DNA of 64,000 nucleotides, from assembly GCF_003732665.1 (NCBI RefSeq), contig NZ_MOBP01000005.1, positions 186,001 to 250,000 of the forward strand, written 5' to 3'. Origin of the DNA: Pseudomonas frederiksbergensis. GTDB taxonomy: Bacteria > Pseudomonadota > Gammaproteobacteria > Pseudomonadales > Pseudomonadaceae. The position numbers and the translations under genes are program-made. Below are positions 55,424 to 64,000 of the stretch, piece after piece (the stretch's first letter is position 1; each line of letters starts with the position of its first letter). Under the pieces are notes generated by a model. That model saw only the letters and a list, made by a program, of their open reading frames with translations, was not told the origin of the DNA and did not search any database.

Positions 55424-56827
55424 ATGAAAACATCCACGATGGCGATTGAAACAACCGGGGCGCCTTCGGCTCGGGGTGTGCTGGTCAGCCTGTCGTTGTC
55501 GATGCTGTTGTCGTCCCTCGGCACCAGCATTGCCAATGTCGGGCTGCCGACGTTGGCGGCGTCGTTCAACGCAACCTTTCAGGACGTGCAGTGGGTGGTC
55601 CTGGCCTATTTGCTGGCCATCACGGCGCTGATCGTCAGCGTGGGACGGCTCGGTGACCTGATCGGCCGCCGACGTCTGCTGCTGATCGGGATTGCGCTGT
55701 TCACGCTGGCGTCGATCCTGTGTGCCGTTGCGCCGACCCTCGGGCTGCTGATTGCCGCCCGGGCGCTACAAGGCAGCGGCGCGGCGATCATGATGGCGCT
55801 GACCATGGCGCTGGTGGGTGAAGCGGTGCCCAAGGAAAAACTTGGCAGCGCGATGGGTGTGCTTGGCACGTTGTCGGCGATGGGCACCTGCCTCGGGCCA
55901 ACCCTCGGCGGTGTGCTGATCGCCAGCGTGGGATGGCAAGGAATCTTTCTGATCAATGTGCCGCTGGGGATTCTGGCACTTGCCCTTGCCTGGCGTTTTT
56001 TGCCGCTTGATCGTCGGGGCAAGCGTCCAGGTTTCGATGTGCCGGGCACGCTGGTTTTGGTCCTGACGCTGCTGGCCTATGCCCTGGCGATGACCCTGGG
56101 GCGTGGAAGTTTCGGCCCGCTGAATACAGCGCTGTTGTTGGCGGCGGTATTGGGCGTGAGTGTGTTTGTGTTCATCGAAAACACGGCCTCGTCGCCGTTG
56201 ATTAAATTGGCGATGTTGCGCAATCCCGTGCTAAGTGCCGGTTTCGCCATGAGCACCCTGGTGACCGCCGTCGTGATGGCGACCATGGTGGTTGGGCCGT
56301 TTTATCTTTCGGGGGCGCTGGCGCTGAGTGCTGCGAGCGTCGGCTTCGCGATGTCCGCCGGGCCGCTGGTTGCCGCGTTGGCAGGGGTTCCGTCCGGGCG
56401 GATGGTCGACCAAGTGGGCGCGCATCGCTCAAGCCTCATCGGCCTCGTTGCCATGGCGGCAGGCTGTTTGATCCTGCCCGTCATGCCAATGAGTGTCGGC
56501 GTATTCGGTTACATCGCTGCGCTGGTGGTCATCACCGCAGGCTATGCGCTGTTTCAAGCGGCCAACAACACCGCGGTCATGACCGATATCCAGCCAGAAC
56601 AGCGGGGCGTCATTTCCGGTTTGCTTGGCTTGTCGCGCAATCTCGGGCTGATCACGGGCGCCTCGGTGATGGGCGCGGTGTTCGCTTTCGGCGCGGCCAG
56701 CAGCAACATTGTGCAAGCGCAGCCCGAAGCGGTGGCGCAGGGAATGCACATGACCTTCGCCGTGGCCGCCGGGCTCATCGTCGTCGCCATCGCCATTGGC
56801 TTGATGGTGCTACGGCGACGCCGGTAA
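55424..56827 (+). CDS. MFS drug exporter, DHA2 (EmrB/QacA) type
   Basis: A 467-aa inner-membrane protein with many hydrophobic helices. It has the MFS motif A region GRLGDLIGRRRLLLIG and the drug-antiporter motif C-like LGPTLGGVLI. The N-terminal IANVGLPTLA and VQWVVLAYLL are typical of DHA2 proteins (usually 14 helices). It probably exports a drug or toxic compound by proton antiport, under control of the divergent LysR gene. The end overlaps the convergent gene at 56810 by 18 bases. Confidence 0.9.
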   Translation: MKTSTMAIETTGAPSARGVLVSLSLSMLLSSLGTSIANVGLPTLAASFNATFQDVQWVVLAYLLAITALIVSVGRLGDLIGRRRLLLIGIALFTLASILCAVAPTLGLLIAARALQGSGAAIMMALTMALVGEAVPKEKLGSAMGVLGTLSAMGTCLGPTLGGVLIASVGWQGIFLINVPLGILALALAWRFLPLDRRGKRPGFDVPGTLVLVLTLLAYALAMTLGRGSFGPLNTALLLAAVLGVSVFVFIENTASSPLIKLAMLRNPVLSAGFAMSTLVTAVVMATMVVGPFYLSGALALSAASVGFAMSAGPLVAALAGVPSGRMVDQVGAHRSSLIGLVAMAAGCLILPVMPMSVGVFGYIAALVVITAGYALFQAANNTAVMTDIQPEQRGVISGLLGLSRNLGLITGASVMGAVFAFGAASSNIVQAQPEAVAQGMHMTFAVAAGLIVVAIAIGLMVLRRRR

Positions 56828-57889
56828 CAGAAACCGCGCAATCACCGGCAAATGATCGGAAATGCGCAACGTGTCGTCCTGTCGCACCGTCGCTTCAACC
56901 CGTTTGATCCTGGGGCTGTAGAACAGGTAATCAACCGTGCGGTCCGGGCCGTTCAGTCCGGGATCGTTCGGGTAATGAGTCAGCCACTGCGCCCGATCCA
57001 CACCGCTGGCCTCGTTGTTGGTGGGGATCATCGGGTATTTGTCCCACAGCACATGCAGCGCGCTGTCGGGGGAGTAGGACGTGCGTTGCTCGGTGGGCAG
57101 GCGTCGGTACTGGCCCAGGGGCAACAGATTGAAGTCACCGCCGATCAGCCACGGTGTGCCGCGACCTTCATATTTGTCGAGGACCTTGGCCACGGCCATC
57201 ACCTGGGTTTGCAAGGTGTCGTCGGGCTGAGTGGCCCGATCCAGATGCGTATTGAGCACGGCAATCTGCCCGCCATCGCTTACCGGCAGGTACGTCACCA
57301 ACAAGGCATTTTTCGGTTTGAACTGGCGGCTGATGAAATTGACCGGCGCCACCGGCAGTTGCAGGCGTTCGGCATGTTCGACCTGAAAGCGGCTCAGGGT
57401 TGCCAGTTGCCGGCCGACGCTGCCGAAGATGTGCGGCTCGGGGACGAAATCGGCTTTCCAGTCGAAGGCGTGGGCACTGCATGGATACAGGTCGGCGACC
57501 CGTTCCTGCAGCAATTTGAACTGATCCTGATAATCGCTGGCCTTGGCGCCGTTATCGAGTTCTTGCAGCAGGACGATGTCCGGTTGCTCGTCACGAATCA
57601 CCCGCGCCACTTCGTCGAGGCTGAAGGCCATGTCTTCGAGGGTGGGTTGTTCGTCGTCGCCCTGGGCCAGATCGTTCCAGAACACGTAGCGCTTGCCCGC
57701 CAGGTACTGGACGTTCCAGGTCATGACTTTCAAGGCTTGACCGGGCACCAGGGTCGGCGCCTTGGCGTTGCAACTGACCGGCAACACCTCCTTGGTTTCG
57801 GGCCGCCAGGTCGCGCTGTAGATCAGCACGGCGAGCAGCCCGAGGATAATCAGCAGGCCCAGCAGGGTGTAGCGCAGTAGACGGGTCAT
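56810..57889 (-). CDS. Endonuclease/exonuclease/phosphatase-family protein, membrane anchored
   Basis: A 359-aa protein with one N-terminal membrane anchor (residues ~8-25). The EEP fold is complete: MTWNVQYL (Asn), LLQELD (Glu), NTHLD, GGDFNLLP and SDHLPVIARF with the catalytic His. Such proteins hydrolyse phosphodiesters in nucleic acid or lipids; the anchor puts the domain at the periplasmic side or at the membrane. A long antisense open frame covers this gene and is an artefact of high GC. Confidence 0.88.
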   Translation of the reverse strand: MTRLLRYTLLGLLIILGLLAVLIYSATWRPETKEVLPVSCNAKAPTLVPGQALKVMTWNVQYLAGKRYVFWNDLAQGDDEQPTLEDMAFSLDEVARVIRDEQPDIVLLQELDNGAKASDYQDQFKLLQERVADLYPCSAHAFDWKADFVPEPHIFGSVGRQLATLSRFQVEHAERLQLPVAPVNFISRQFKPKNALLVTYLPVSDGGQIAVLNTHLDRATQPDDTLQTQVMAVAKVLDKYEGRGTPWLIGGDFNLLPLGQYRRLPTEQRTSYSPDSALHVLWDKYPMIPTNNEASGVDRAQWLTHYPNDPGLNGPDRTVDYLFYSPRIKRVEATVRQDDTLRISDHLPVIARFLLPASP

Positions 57890-57964
57890 TGGCTCGGCTT
57901 ATAGCGTTACAAAGATGACCCCGAGCATACCCGAGAGCGGCGCCCGCGCCCAAGGTTAGAGCGG

Positions 57965-58639
57965 TCAGACCGTTCTGTCGTTGTTGTCAGGCACTTCGCC
58001 AATCAGCATGAACAGGCGGAACAGGACCACGCTGGTGAACAATTGCAGGAAGCTGTGGGCGCTGTCGATCAGCAGGGCGATCACTGGGTTCTGCGGTTCG
58101 GGGTAGATCGCGAAGCTCGCACCCTTGAGCAGCCACAACGGCGCCATCACTGTGAGGATGCAAACGAGGATGCGCAGGAAATGGCCGCGAGTCAGGCGCA
58201 GGCTTTCCTTCATCGCCGCCAGTGGCGCCAGGCCGCGCAGCACCAGCAGGTATTCGGCGAACGCCAGGGTCACCATCAGCCAGATGCCTGGCAGGAAATA
58301 CAGCGACAGGCCAATCAGGATCAGCAAGGTGTTGAGGGCGGTGAGCAGGGCGAAGCGCGGCCACAGCGTGGCGGAGGTGGCGAGCAAGTCGCGGATGCGC
58401 GGCGATTCGCCACGGCTGCGGGCGTCGAGAAACAGGATCAGCGCGGCGGTGTACAACGGATACACCAGCAAACCGACGACCACGCTGTAACCGGGAAAAC
58501 CGTCCGGGCCGACGTTGTTGTCGACAATCTGTTGCAGGAACGCTTCAACAATCACCAGCGGCAGGCACAGCTGCACGATCTGGCCCAGATTGCGCTTGAA
58601 GAAATACAAGGAGTCACGCAGCACGTCGAACGGATTCAT
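57965..58639 (-). CDS. YciC-like inner-membrane protein
   Basis: A 224-aa polytopic membrane protein with five to six hydrophobic segments, starting MNPFDVLRDSLYFFKRNLGQ. It matches the YciC family (UPF0259), of unknown function. The ATG at 58639 gives this family start. It lies upstream of the EEP-family gene in the same direction, 75 bases apart. Confidence 0.8.
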   Translation of the reverse strand: MNPFDVLRDSLYFFKRNLGQIVQLCLPLVIVEAFLQQIVDNNVGPDGFPGYSVVVGLLVYPLYTAALILFLDARSRGESPRIRDLLATSATLWPRFALLTALNTLLILIGLSLYFLPGIWLMVTLAFAEYLLVLRGLAPLAAMKESLRLTRGHFLRILVCILTVMAPLWLLKGASFAIYPEPQNPVIALLIDSAHSFLQLFTSVVLFRLFMLIGEVPDNNDRTV

Positions 58640-58816
58640 CAGTCGGTATCGCAGGTTGAAAGCAGTGCCACACTTTAACCGATGAGACGCCGGGGGGCGC
58701 AAACGTAAACGTTAGGTAAAGGCCATTGAAACATCCTGTATCAGCCCCATTACTGTCAGGCACCTTCTCCGCTTTGGAGAGGGACGACGATATTCCCGGC
58801 AATCTACGAGGTCGCC

Positions 58817-59584
58817 ATGAACAGCGAAGAACAAACCCTGATCGATGGACTGTTTTCCCGGCTGCAACAGGCCGAAACGGATTCAGCCCCGCGTGACGCC
58901 CAGGCCGAGGCGCGGATCAAGGAGCACCTGACTCGCCAGCCCGCCGCAGGCTATTTCATGACCCAGGCGATTCTGGTGCAAGAGGCTGCGATCAAAAGCC
59001 TCGACGAACAGAACAAGCAACAGGCCCAGCAAATCCAGCAATTGCAGGCCGAGCTGCAACAGGCCAAGGCCTCGACGCCAGCCCCGAGCGGTGGTGGTTT
59101 CCTGTCGAGCATCTTCGGCGGCGGCTCCCGCGATCCGCAGCCCACGCAAAGTCCTCCACCCGCGACCGGTGGCTGGCGCGAACCGGCGCGGCCAGCGTTC
59201 AATTCGCAGCCGCCCCAACAAAACTTCGGCGCACCGCAACAGAACTACGGTGCCCCGCAGCAAAACTACGCGCCGCAACAACAGGCGCCGGTGGGTAGCG
59301 GTTTCCTGGGAGGCGCACTGAAAACTGCGGCCGGCGTGGCCGGTGGTGTGATGCTGGCACAAGGCATCAGCAGCCTGTTCCACAGCAATCAGCAGCCCCA
59401 GGAAGTGGTCGAAGTCATCAAGGAAGAGCCTGCCCAGGTCAACGACCACAGCGGCAATGACTGGAACAACGACCAGAACGTGGCCGGTAACGATTCCAAC
59501 GACCAGGGCAATTTCACCGACGCCGACTACAGCGATGACAGCTCGTCATTCTTCGGCGGCGATGACGACGACTCCTTCGTCTGA
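58817..59584 (+). CDS. DUF2076 protein
   Basis: A 255-aa DUF2076 protein. The conserved N-terminus (MNSEEQTLIDGLFSRLQQAE) leads into a coiled coil, then a Q/N/P-rich low-complexity part with NFGAPQQNYGAPQQNY repeats. A Gly/Ala segment follows (GGALKTAAGVAGGVMLAQGI) and an acidic tail ending FFGGDDDDSF. The family is often called periplasmic ligand-binding sensor-like, but its role is not established. Confidence 0.88.
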   Translation: MNSEEQTLIDGLFSRLQQAETDSAPRDAQAEARIKEHLTRQPAAGYFMTQAILVQEAAIKSLDEQNKQQAQQIQQLQAELQQAKASTPAPSGGGFLSSIFGGGSRDPQPTQSPPPATGGWREPARPAFNSQPPQQNFGAPQQNYGAPQQNYAPQQQAPVGSGFLGGALKTAAGVAGGVMLAQGISSLFHSNQQPQEVVEVIKEEPAQVNDHSGNDWNNDQNVAGNDSNDQGNFTDADYSDDSSSFFGGDDDDSFV

Positions 59585-59719
59585 CCCTCCACTCGTCCGG
59601 GGCGCAATCGCGCCCCGGTCCGATTATTCGCGGAACAATCCTTCGGGCTGGCATACTGGGCGACTTTTCGGGCCTCGTGCCGGATTCAAAGCCTGCGCCT
59701 GTGCGCCAAGAGGGAAGCG

Positions 59720-60199
59720 ATGAAGAAAATCGCAGTGTTCGCCGACGTCCAAAACCTCTATTACACCGTGCGCCAGGCCTATGGTTGCCACTTCAACTAT
59801 GCCGCGCTGTGGGCTGATATCAGCAAACAGGGCGAGATCGTCGAGGCGTACGCCTACGCCATCGATCGCGGTGACAGCAAACAGCAGCAGTTTCAGCAGA
59901 TCCTGCGCAACCTCGGTTTCGTGGTGAAGCTCAAGCCCTACATCCAGCGCAGCGACGGCTCGGCCAAGGGCGACTGGGACGTGGGCATCACCCTCGACAT
60001 CATGGACGCCGCCGATCACGTGGACGAAGTGGTGCTGGCCTCCGGCGACGGTGATTTCGACATGCTGCTGGAGCGCATCATCAGCAAACACGGCGTGCAA
60101 GCCGTGGCTTACGGCGTGCCGGGCCTGACCGCGAATTCGCTGATCCGCGCCGCCAGCCGCTACGTGCCGATCGAAGGCGCGTTGCTGCTCAAGAATTGA
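59720..60199 (+). CDS. NYN-domain protein (LabA/DUF88 type)
   Basis: A 159-aa protein with the PIN-like NYN fold: Asp9 in FADVQNLYYTVRQ, then GDWDVGITLDIMD and ASGDGDFDMLLERI, the acidic residues that hold metal. NYN proteins are probable RNases. The ATG follows AGAGGGAAG. It precedes the DnaQ-type exonuclease gene by 22 bases in the same direction. Confidence 0.9.
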   Translation: MKKIAVFADVQNLYYTVRQAYGCHFNYAALWADISKQGEIVEAYAYAIDRGDSKQQQFQQILRNLGFVVKLKPYIQRSDGSAKGDWDVGITLDIMDAADHVDEVVLASGDGDFDMLLERIISKHGVQAVAYGVPGLTANSLIRAASRYVPIEGALLLKN

Positions 60200-60221
60200 T
60201 CTATACGGAGTTGAAACAGGT

Positions 60222-60833
60222 TTGGAACGCATAGCAGTCATCGACTTTGAAACCACCGGGATCTCCCCGAGCAGCAGTTGCCGGGCCACGGAAATTGCCG
60301 TGGTGATCCTTGAACAGGGGCGCATCGTCGAGCGTTACCAAAGCCTGATGAACGCCGGCGTGCGCGTGCCGGCCTTCATCGAACAACTCACCGGCATCAG
60401 CAACGCCATGCTGCGCACCGCGCCCTCGGCCGAGCAAGTGATGAACGAAGTCAACGAATTCGTCGGGATTACACCGTTGCTGGCGCACAACGCGGCGTTC
60501 GACCAGAAGTTCTGGGACTTTGAACTGGGGCGGATCAAACGCACACGGTTGCAGAACTTTGCCTGTTCGCTGCTGCTGGCCCGACGCTTGATGCCCGCCG
60601 CGCCGAACCACAAACTCGGCACCCTCACCACCTTCGCCAGCCTGCCCAACACCGGCAAGGCTCACCGGGCGATGGCGGATGCGGAAATGGCGGCGAACCT
60701 GACGACGCACCTGGCTGAGCAACTGCGCCAACAGCATGGGTTGCGCGAGTTGTCCCATGATTTGTTGGTCAGCTTGCAGAAAGTGCCGGCGGCGAAGATC
60801 AACGAACATCTGAAGCGCCATCGCGGGTTCTGA
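60222..60833 (+). CDS. DnaQ-type 3'-5' exonuclease
   Basis: A 203-aa exonuclease of the DEDDh group: Asp-x-Glu in IDFETTGISP, HNAAFDQKF with the third acid, and HRAMADAEM with the catalytic His and last Asp. A TTG start at 60222 is used; no ATG lies close by. It is similar to the proofreading subunit of DNA polymerase III, but it stands alone and probably serves in DNA repair or RNA turnover. It is probably co-transcribed with the NYN gene. Confidence 0.88.
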   Translation: MERIAVIDFETTGISPSSSCRATEIAVVILEQGRIVERYQSLMNAGVRVPAFIEQLTGISNAMLRTAPSAEQVMNEVNEFVGITPLLAHNAAFDQKFWDFELGRIKRTRLQNFACSLLLARRLMPAAPNHKLGTLTTFASLPNTGKAHRAMADAEMAANLTTHLAEQLRQQHGLRELSHDLLVSLQKVPAAKINEHLKRHRGF

Positions 60834-60870
60834 CTGCCCCCACTATTCCTCTGACACAACACAAATCCCC

Positions 60871-60960
60871 TGTGGGAGCGGGCTTGCTCGCGAAAGCGTC
60901 GGCACATCCAACATCTATGTGACTGACAAACCGCTTTCGCGAGCAAGCCCGCTCCCACAT
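60871..60960. repeat. REPIN (inverted REP pair), copy 1
   Basis: TGTGGGAGCGGGCTTGCTCG begins a REP sequence; its inverse ends the 90-base unit, with a ~35-base spacer. This is the common P. fluorescens-group REPIN. It differs from 61831-61920 at one position. Confidence 0.97.
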
Positions 60961-61190
60961 TGGATCTCCCTGCGACGTTGGATTTGTGTTTAACGCCGCC
61001 TCCGGTTTGATGATCGGTCCTACCGAATTTTAGGGAATGTCTGTCTTGCCCCTCATCCGGGGCATCGATAACCTTTTGACCGTCGCTGAAAACTCAGTGA
61101 TCGGGTCTGCAAGCCCACCGAGAGTTTGTTAGGTGCATACAAGCACACCTATAATCGCGTCGCTTTATCTAGCGACCATCGATTTATGGT

Positions 61191-61260
61191 AGCTGTGTGC
61201 GGGAGACCTTTGGGTCTGCCGAGGTCCTAACAACTCGGTCTTGCAGACCTGCACACAGCT
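61191..61260 (+). promoter_or_regulatory. Structured RNA leader candidate upstream of BRO-N pseudogene
   Basis: A perfect 10-bp outer stem, AGCTGTGTGC (61191-61200) with GCACACAGCT (61251-61260), encloses two hairpins: AGACC/GGTCT (61204-61217) and CCGAG/CTCGG (61219-61238). An alternative stem GGTCT/AGACC (61237-61249) competes with the second. The start codon is 57 bases downstream. Similar sequences precede small genes in other Pseudomonas genomes, as far as I recall; function unknown. Confidence 0.55.
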
Positions 61261-61317
61261 GCCACCCATCATCTGCAAGTGATGCTGGTAGCTCCAACGC
61301 TTGTTAGGAAAATCGAC

Positions 61318-61812
61318 ATGGTCAAAATTACTCCTAATCCCCCAGTTCCCTTCATCCCCCAAACCTTCATCCGCCATCACATCCAATTGCGAGCCCTTTT
61401 ACTGCACGCAGAAGCCTGGTTTTGCGCCCGGGATATCGGCCGATTAATGGGCGTGGATATCAACGGCCGACACGCACTCAAGCTCGACGCCGATCAACGC
61501 CGGATGATGTGTTTGTCTGGCAGCGATTAACCCCAGGAAATGTTGATGCTGAGCGAGTCCGGCGTGTACGCGATGCTGGTCTATCACTACTGCCCGGAGA
61601 ACCGGAATCTGCGCCGTTGGTTGACCCATCACGTCGTGCCGATGCTGCGGGACGGTGGCGGGGTGGCTTCGAATCAGGCCCCGAGTTTGCGCTTGATGGA
61701 ATGGGCGGGTGGAACCTTGAGCCTGCTGCATTGGCGGACCGAACCCTGGGTTCGTCTGAAAGACATGCCGTGTTTATTGGGCGCCGGATATAGCGGCGCA
61801 CGCGGAATCTGA
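61318..61812 (+). pseudogene. BRO-N-type (phage antirepressor-like) gene with in-frame stop
   Basis: The frame opens at an ATG (MVKITPNPPVPF) and reads RHHIQLRALLLHAEAWFCAR, then DIGRLMGVD, typical of BRO-N proteins. It meets a TAA at 61528-61530 and continues in the same frame: MLMLSESGVYAMLVYHYCPE, NRNLRRWLTHHVVPMLRD and on to 61812. The parts fit one ~164-aa protein cut by a single nonsense codon. It lies between two REPIN copies. Confidence 0.8.
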
Positions 61813-61830
61813 CAACCCCGCAAATCCCCC

Positions 61831-61920
61831 TGTGGGAGCGGGCTTGCTCGCGAAAGCGTCGACACATCCAACATCTATGTGACTGACAAACCGCTTTCGC
61901 GAGCAAGCCCGCTCCCACAT
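61831..61920. repeat. REPIN, copy 2
   Basis: The same 90-base unit as at 60871-60960, with a single G/A difference at 61862, exactly 960 bases further on and in the same orientation. It brackets the BRO-N pseudogene and its leader. Confidence 0.97.
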
Positions 61921-62078
61921 TAGATCTCCTGTGACGCGGACTCTGACGACACCACAAAATCCGGTAGGAGCCGAGCTTTGAAAAGTGTACCGGTGCGATA
62001 AACAGGTTTTGTAACTTATTTTTGCGCCTTGGCCTTTCTAGAATATCCAGTCTCCTTGTCCTGCCTACGAGCTGCCCA

Positions 62079-63005
62079 ATGCCTGGCTTACGTCGCTTTC
62101 CCTTACCGTTGATCGCCGCTTTTTTCGCGTTGTACGTGATTTGGGGCTCGACCTATCTGGTGATTCGCATCGGCGTGCAGTACTGGCCACCGTTGATGCT
62201 CGGCGGGATTCGCTTCGTGATTGCAGGGACGCTGATGTACGCCTTCCTGCGCTGGCGCGGGGCACCGGCGCCGACCTGGGCGCAGTGGAAAGCGGCGGGG
62301 ATCATCGGGATTTTGCTGCTCAGTTTCGGTAACGGCGCGGTGAGCGTGGCCGAGCACACGGGCGTGGCGTCCGGTGTTGCGGCGCTGGCGGTGGCGACGG
62401 TGCCGTTGTTTACCTTGTTGTGCGGCTATTTCTGGGGCGCACGCAATACCCGTCTCGAATGGGCCGGGATTGTGCTCGGGCTGATCGGCATTGCCATGCT
62501 CAACCTGGGTTCCAACCTGCAATCGAGCCCGTTGGGCGCCGCGTTGTTGGTGTTCGCCGCCGCGACCTGGGCCTTCGGCTCGGTGTGGAGCAAACACTTG
62601 CCGTTGCCCCAGGGCGCGATGGCCAGTGCCGTGGAAATGCTGGTGGGCGGCGTGGTGTTGCTGATCGGCAGCACGGTCAGTGGCGAGCATCTGGACAGTC
62701 TGCCGCCGATTGAGGGCTGGGCTGCATTGGCTTACCTGATCGGCTTCGGCTCGATCATCGCTTTCAACGCCTACATGTACCTGTTGAAAAACGTGCGTCC
62801 GGCGGCGGCCACCAGTTATGCCTACGTCAACCCGGCGGTGGCAGTGTTGCTGGGGATTGTGTTTGTCGGCGAGAGCATCGGAATCGAGGAAGCGATTGCC
62901 ATGGCGGTGATTATCAGCGCCGTGGTGTTGATCGGTTTGCCGCAGTGGCGTCGTGGGCCGGCGCGACCTGTGGTGGCGGCGCCGACAGAATCCCGTGTGA
63001 ATTAG
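62079..63005 (+). CDS. EamA-family (DMT) exporter
   Basis: A 308-aa inner-membrane protein with about ten helices in two EamA repeats: YVIWGSTYLVIRIGVQ in the first, WAFGSVWSKHL starting the second. It is most like the YedA-type drug/metabolite exporters. The ATG at 62079 gives the usual short N-terminus; a frame 57 bases longer is rejected. Substrate unknown. Confidence 0.88.
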   Translation: MPGLRRFPLPLIAAFFALYVIWGSTYLVIRIGVQYWPPLMLGGIRFVIAGTLMYAFLRWRGAPAPTWAQWKAAGIIGILLLSFGNGAVSVAEHTGVASGVAALAVATVPLFTLLCGYFWGARNTRLEWAGIVLGLIGIAMLNLGSNLQSSPLGAALLVFAAATWAFGSVWSKHLPLPQGAMASAVEMLVGGVVLLIGSTVSGEHLDSLPPIEGWAALAYLIGFGSIIAFNAYMYLLKNVRPAAATSYAYVNPAVAVLLGIVFVGESIGIEEAIAMAVIISAVVLIGLPQWRRGPARPVVAAPTESRVN

Positions 63006-63057
63006 GGTAAACTGCGCGCCATCGCACACCCGCTCTGATTTTTCCTACGGTAATCCC

Positions 63058-64000
63058 ATGACTTTCGCCTCCCTTGGCCTGATCGAACCCTTGCTGCGCT
63101 CTCTTGAGACGCTCGGCTACCAGACGCCTACGCCGGTCCAGGCGCAAGCCATTCCGGCGGTGCTGGCCGGTCGCGACCTGATGGCTGCGGCCCAGACCGG
63201 CACCGGCAAGACTGCCGGTTTCGCGCTGCCGCTGCTGCAGTTGCTGGCCATGGAAGGGCCGAAAGTGGCGTCCAACTCGGTGCGCGCGCTGATCCTGGTG
63301 CCGACCCGCGAATTGGCTGAACAGGTTCACGAAGCCGTGCGTCAGTACGCCGAGAACCTGCCGTTGAGCACCTACGCGGTGTATGGCGGCGTCAGCATCA
63401 ACCCGCAAATGATGAAGCTGCGCAAAGGCGTGGATGTGCTGGTGGCGACGCCGGGTCGCTTGCTTGACCTGTATCGCCAGAAGGCCCTCAAGTTCAATCA
63501 ACTGCAAACCCTGATCCTCGACGAAGCCGATCGCATGCTCGACCTGGGCTTCTCCGAGGAACTGGGCAACATCTACCGCGTGTTGCCGAAGCAGCGCCAG
63601 ACGCTGTTGTTCTCCGCGACCTTCTCCGACGCGATCCGCTTGCTGGCCGGGCAAATGCTCAACGATCCGCTGAGCATCGAAGTCAGCCCGCGCAACGTCG
63701 CTGCCAATACCGTGAAGCAATGGGTTGTGGTGGTGGACAAGAAGCGCAAGCCGGAGCTGTTCATTCATTTGCTGCGCAAGGGCAAGTGGAAACAGGTGCT
63801 GGTGTTCGCCAAGACCCGTAACGGCGTGGACGCGCTGGTGGAAAAACTCCAGGGCCTGGGCATCAATGCCGACGGTATCCACGGCGACAAACCCCAGGCG
63901 ACTCGCCAGCGTGCGCTGGATCGGTTCAAGGCCAGTGAGATTCAGATTCTGGTGGCCACCGACGTTGCGGCCCGTGGTCTGGATATCGAAGACCTGCCGC
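63058..64000 (+). CDS. rhlE: DEAD-box RNA helicase RhlE, 3' end beyond window
   Basis: A DEAD-box RNA helicase, open to the window edge (314 codons seen). The Q motif region reads LGYQTPTPVQAQAIP, motif I AQTGTGKT, motif II LDEADRMLDLGF, motif III SAT, and the later part LVATDVAARGLDIEDLP holds motif V. The compact N-terminus (MTFASLGLIEPLLRSL) is that of RhlE, which acts in RNA turnover and ribosome assembly. The C-terminal basic tail lies outside the window. Confidence 0.92.
   Translation, partial: MTFASLGLIEPLLRSLETLGYQTPTPVQAQAIPAVLAGRDLMAAAQTGTGKTAGFALPLLQLLAMEGPKVASNSVRALILVPTRELAEQVHEAVRQYAENLPLSTYAVYGGVSINPQMMKLRKGVDVLVATPGRLLDLYRQKALKFNQLQTLILDEADRMLDLGFSEELGNIYRVLPKQRQTLLFSATFSDAIRLLAGQMLNDPLSIEVSPRNVAANTVKQWVVVVDKKRKPELFIHLLRKGKWKQVLVFAKTRNGVDALVEKLQGLGINADGIHGDKPQATRQRALDRFKASEIQILVATDVAARGLDIEDLP

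Noticed and set aside
56852..57880. 342-aa plus-strand open frame
   Set aside because: It is antisense to an intact EEP-family gene with all motifs; long antisense frames are common in GC-rich Pseudomonas DNA.
62103..63029. 308-aa minus-strand open frame over the EamA gene
   Set aside because: The plus strand has clear EamA repeats; the minus frame is His/Arg-rich low-complexity shadow.
62914..63882. 322-aa minus-strand open frame over rhlE
   Set aside because: The plus strand encodes DEAD-box motifs in order; the antisense product has no sensible composition.

Overview
The window comes from a Pseudomonas chromosome, most likely the P. fluorescens group. The flanks are GC-rich and carry typical Pseudomonas genes: hrpB, a LysR regulator, a DHA2-type MFS exporter, a DUF2076 protein, an EamA exporter and rhlE. 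They also hold the REPIN repeats common in this group. The middle of the window is AT-richer. It is one integrated genomic island of about 52.8 kb (about 1516 to 54343) inserted in the 3' end of hrpB. The chromosomal hrpB is cut after the codons for GRYPK. Its last ~21 codons reappear at 54344-54408, directly beyond the right end of the island.

Left end of the island (1516-10586): a four-gene recombination operon holds three large tyrosine-recombinase-like proteins (506, 629 and 681 aa) and a small coiled-coil protein (142 aa). The layout recalls Tn554 tnpABC and the three-gene integration modules of mobile defence islands (gamma-mobile-trio type); this relation is inferred. The middle recombinase lacks the box I arginine. 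Directly behind this operon the island carries a full-length, diverged hrpB, apparently replacing the gene it disrupts. A convergent Xre-type regulator follows.

Cargo (10946-54343) is a defence island. In order it holds: a small cluster with a metallophosphoesterase and a DUF6957-like protein; a DUF4145 protein; a remnant of umuC/rulB; a HEPN-type DUF3644 protein with a DUF3223-like partner; an ABC-three-component operon whose middle-component gene is broken by a 13-bp tandem duplication; an MvaT/H-NS-type silencer; a type I restriction-modification operon (hsdMSR) whose specificity subunit has two near-twin target-recognition domains; a DUF262/DUF1524 (GmrSD-like) type IV nuclease flanked by a 62-bp imperfect repeat; a complete type I Zorya operon (zorABCD); a convergent DUF3883 nuclease-like gene; a Fic-fold protein with a degenerate motif; a ParS/MbcA-type antitoxin with no visible toxin; a PD-(D/E)XK nuclease; a RibD-type deaminase; a deleted IS66 copy; an Abi/HEPN protein; a second DUF4145 protein; and a Hachiman pair (hamA-hamB) at the right end.

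Right flank (54409-64000): ordinary chromosome. It has a LysR/MFS divergent pair, an endonuclease/exonuclease/phosphatase-family protein, a YciC-like membrane protein, a DUF2076 protein, a NYN-domain protein, a DnaQ-type exonuclease, a BRO-N-type pseudogene with a structured leader between two almost identical REPINs, an EamA exporter and the 5' part of rhlE, which runs off the window.

Coordinates, motifs and repeats were read by eye. Family names rest on recognised motifs and not on a database search.
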